Below the pieces are notes generated by a model. It saw only the letters and a list, made by a program, of their open reading frames with translations. It made no database searches and was not told where the DNA came from. The position numbers and the translations under genes are program-made. Of a DNA stretch of 5,615 bases, positions 4,964-5,615 are shown in pieces (the first letter of the stretch is position 1; each line of letters starts with the position of its first letter). This stretch comes from DATBGO01 sp050011895. GTDB lineage: Bacteria; Actinomycetota; Actinomycetes; Streptosporangiales; Streptosporangiaceae. The stretch is taken from contig JBEKIF010000147.1 of NCBI GenBank assembly GCA_050011895.1, positions 1-5,615 on the forward strand. Reading direction: 5' to 3'.

Positions 4964-5615
4964 TCAACGGTCTGTTCCAGGTGCTGCAGCGGGACCGGCG
5001 CGGTCACCGGGTCCCCCGAGCAGAGCCACCGCGCTGGCCTCGTCTGCGGGGTCCAGGGCGGCGATCAGGTCGCCGAGCCGCTGGGAGCAGCTAATCCCCG
5101 CGGCGTGCATGAAGGTGGCCAGGCCGAGCCGCTCGGCGCAGCCGGCCAGCCAGGTGGCCCGCAGCCGCCCGGTGTCCAGCCGGGGCAGGCCGGTCCCGCC
5201 GGCCAGCGAGCGGATCAGGGGGTGGTCACGTTCCGCCGCCCGGGGTCGCGGCCGCCGGTGATCAGGCGGCTTCCGGCGAAGCCCGCCGAGGCGAGCAGCA
5301 GGTCATGGTAGCGGGATGCGACCGGCACCACCCGGGGGACGCGGCCGCGGACCTCCACCAGGACCCCGCCGGACCGGCAGGTGATGTCGCTGCCGCGGGC
5401 CTGGCGCAGGTCAGCGCCGGTCAGCCCGGCACCGGCGGCCAGGCAGATCAGCCCGGCCGCGCGCATCCTGCGGGCGAGCGTGGGCTGGGCGCCGGCCGGG
5501 GCCAGGTATCCGGCGATCTCCGCGGCGCTGTAGGGCGATTTCGCCCGCCGGCGCGGCAGCGGCACCGGCGGGGGACCGAGCTGCGGCCCGGCGCAGCGGG
5601 CGGCGTAGCGCAGGC
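4964..5615 (-). pseudogene. Recombinase-like protein, frameshifted and missing its 5' end (beyond right edge)
   Basis: Entering from the right edge on the minus strand, one frame reads RRRAKSPYSAAEIAGYLAPA, then RRMRAAGLICLAAGAGLTGA and DLRQARGSDITCRSGGVLVEV, ending at TGA 5217-5215. Shifting one base at the C5 run (5222-5218) continues with the same style of protein, LIRSLAGGTGLPRLDTGRLR then ATWLAGCAERLGLATFMHAA, for 84 codons to TGA 4966-4964. The join is natural (NVTTP|LIRSLAGG), so an ancestral sixth C is likely. The order of motifs recalls a tyrosine recombinase core: AGLTGADLR where the first catalytic Arg box would be, and RLRATWL where HxLR would be. However, the usual catalytic His and Tyr are not visible. 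Similar hypothetical proteins occur in actinomycetes, from memory. It may be a real pseudogene or a sequencing error in the homopolymer; recombination activity is doubtful. Confidence 0.7.

Noticed and set aside
3715..5007. A 430-codon minus-strand frame opposite the protease
   Set aside because: It is a shadow of the neprosin-family gene, whose motifs and start site are convincing. Its first codons merely overlap the end of the right-hand recombinase fragment.

Overview
The window is high-GC DNA with actinomycete-style proteins, most likely from a member of Actinomycetota. The evidence is GC-rich third positions, an actinobacterial type of tyrosine integrase, a Streptomyces-like tRNA-Thr(GGT) 3' half and a secreted actinobacterial neprosin-type protease. 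Genus cannot be read from the sequence. The gene content is accessory in character: two recombinase-type genes, one element boundary, one insertion-sequence scar and at least two damaged genes.

Layout, left to right. (1) Positions 1-820, minus strand: N-terminal 273 codons of a phage/ICE-type tyrosine integrase, running off the left edge before its HxxR and Tyr motifs. (2) Positions 821-1011: the int upstream region, with paired GGGGACAA repeats and a small palindrome, ending in a 50-bp 3' fragment of a tRNA-Thr(GGT) gene. The fragment lacks the acceptor 5' strand and the D-arm, so it reads as the right attachment site of an element lying to the left. (3) Positions 1012-1467: no convincing gene; a tandem TGACCGTC repeat and open but unrecognisable frames. 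(4) Positions 1468-2706, minus strand: a haem catalase with intact haem-domain residues whose C-terminal domain has been replaced by unrelated sequence. Its leader holds a perfect 13-bp inverted repeat with an AGGAGG in the loop, and a perfect 12-bp palindrome lies further upstream. (5) Positions 2870-3606: a mostly non-coding tract with three copies of TGTCYACGACGYAR, a probable istB (IS21 family) C-terminal scar, a short ORF that seems to have lost its start, and a palindrome upstream of the next gene. (6) Positions 3607-4776, plus strand: a complete secreted protein of 389 residues with a signal peptide, a propeptide-like region and a neprosin (glutamic peptidase) domain carrying both expected catalytic glutamates. 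(7) Positions 4777-4963: a convergent intergenic region with small hairpins. (8) Positions 4964-5615, minus strand: the C-terminal part of a divergent recombinase-like protein, broken by a one-base shift at a run of five C, entering from the right edge.

The genes do not form an obvious operon. The best reading is the edge of an integrated element (left) next to a patchwork of insertion and deletion events carrying two possible fitness genes: a peroxide-detoxifying catalase, possibly impaired, and an extracellular protease. I see no defence system, CRISPR array or biosynthetic cluster here. The most interesting items are the bacterial neprosin with its plant-like propeptide junction, the attachment-site boundary, the catalase leader structure and the three-copy intergenic repeat.
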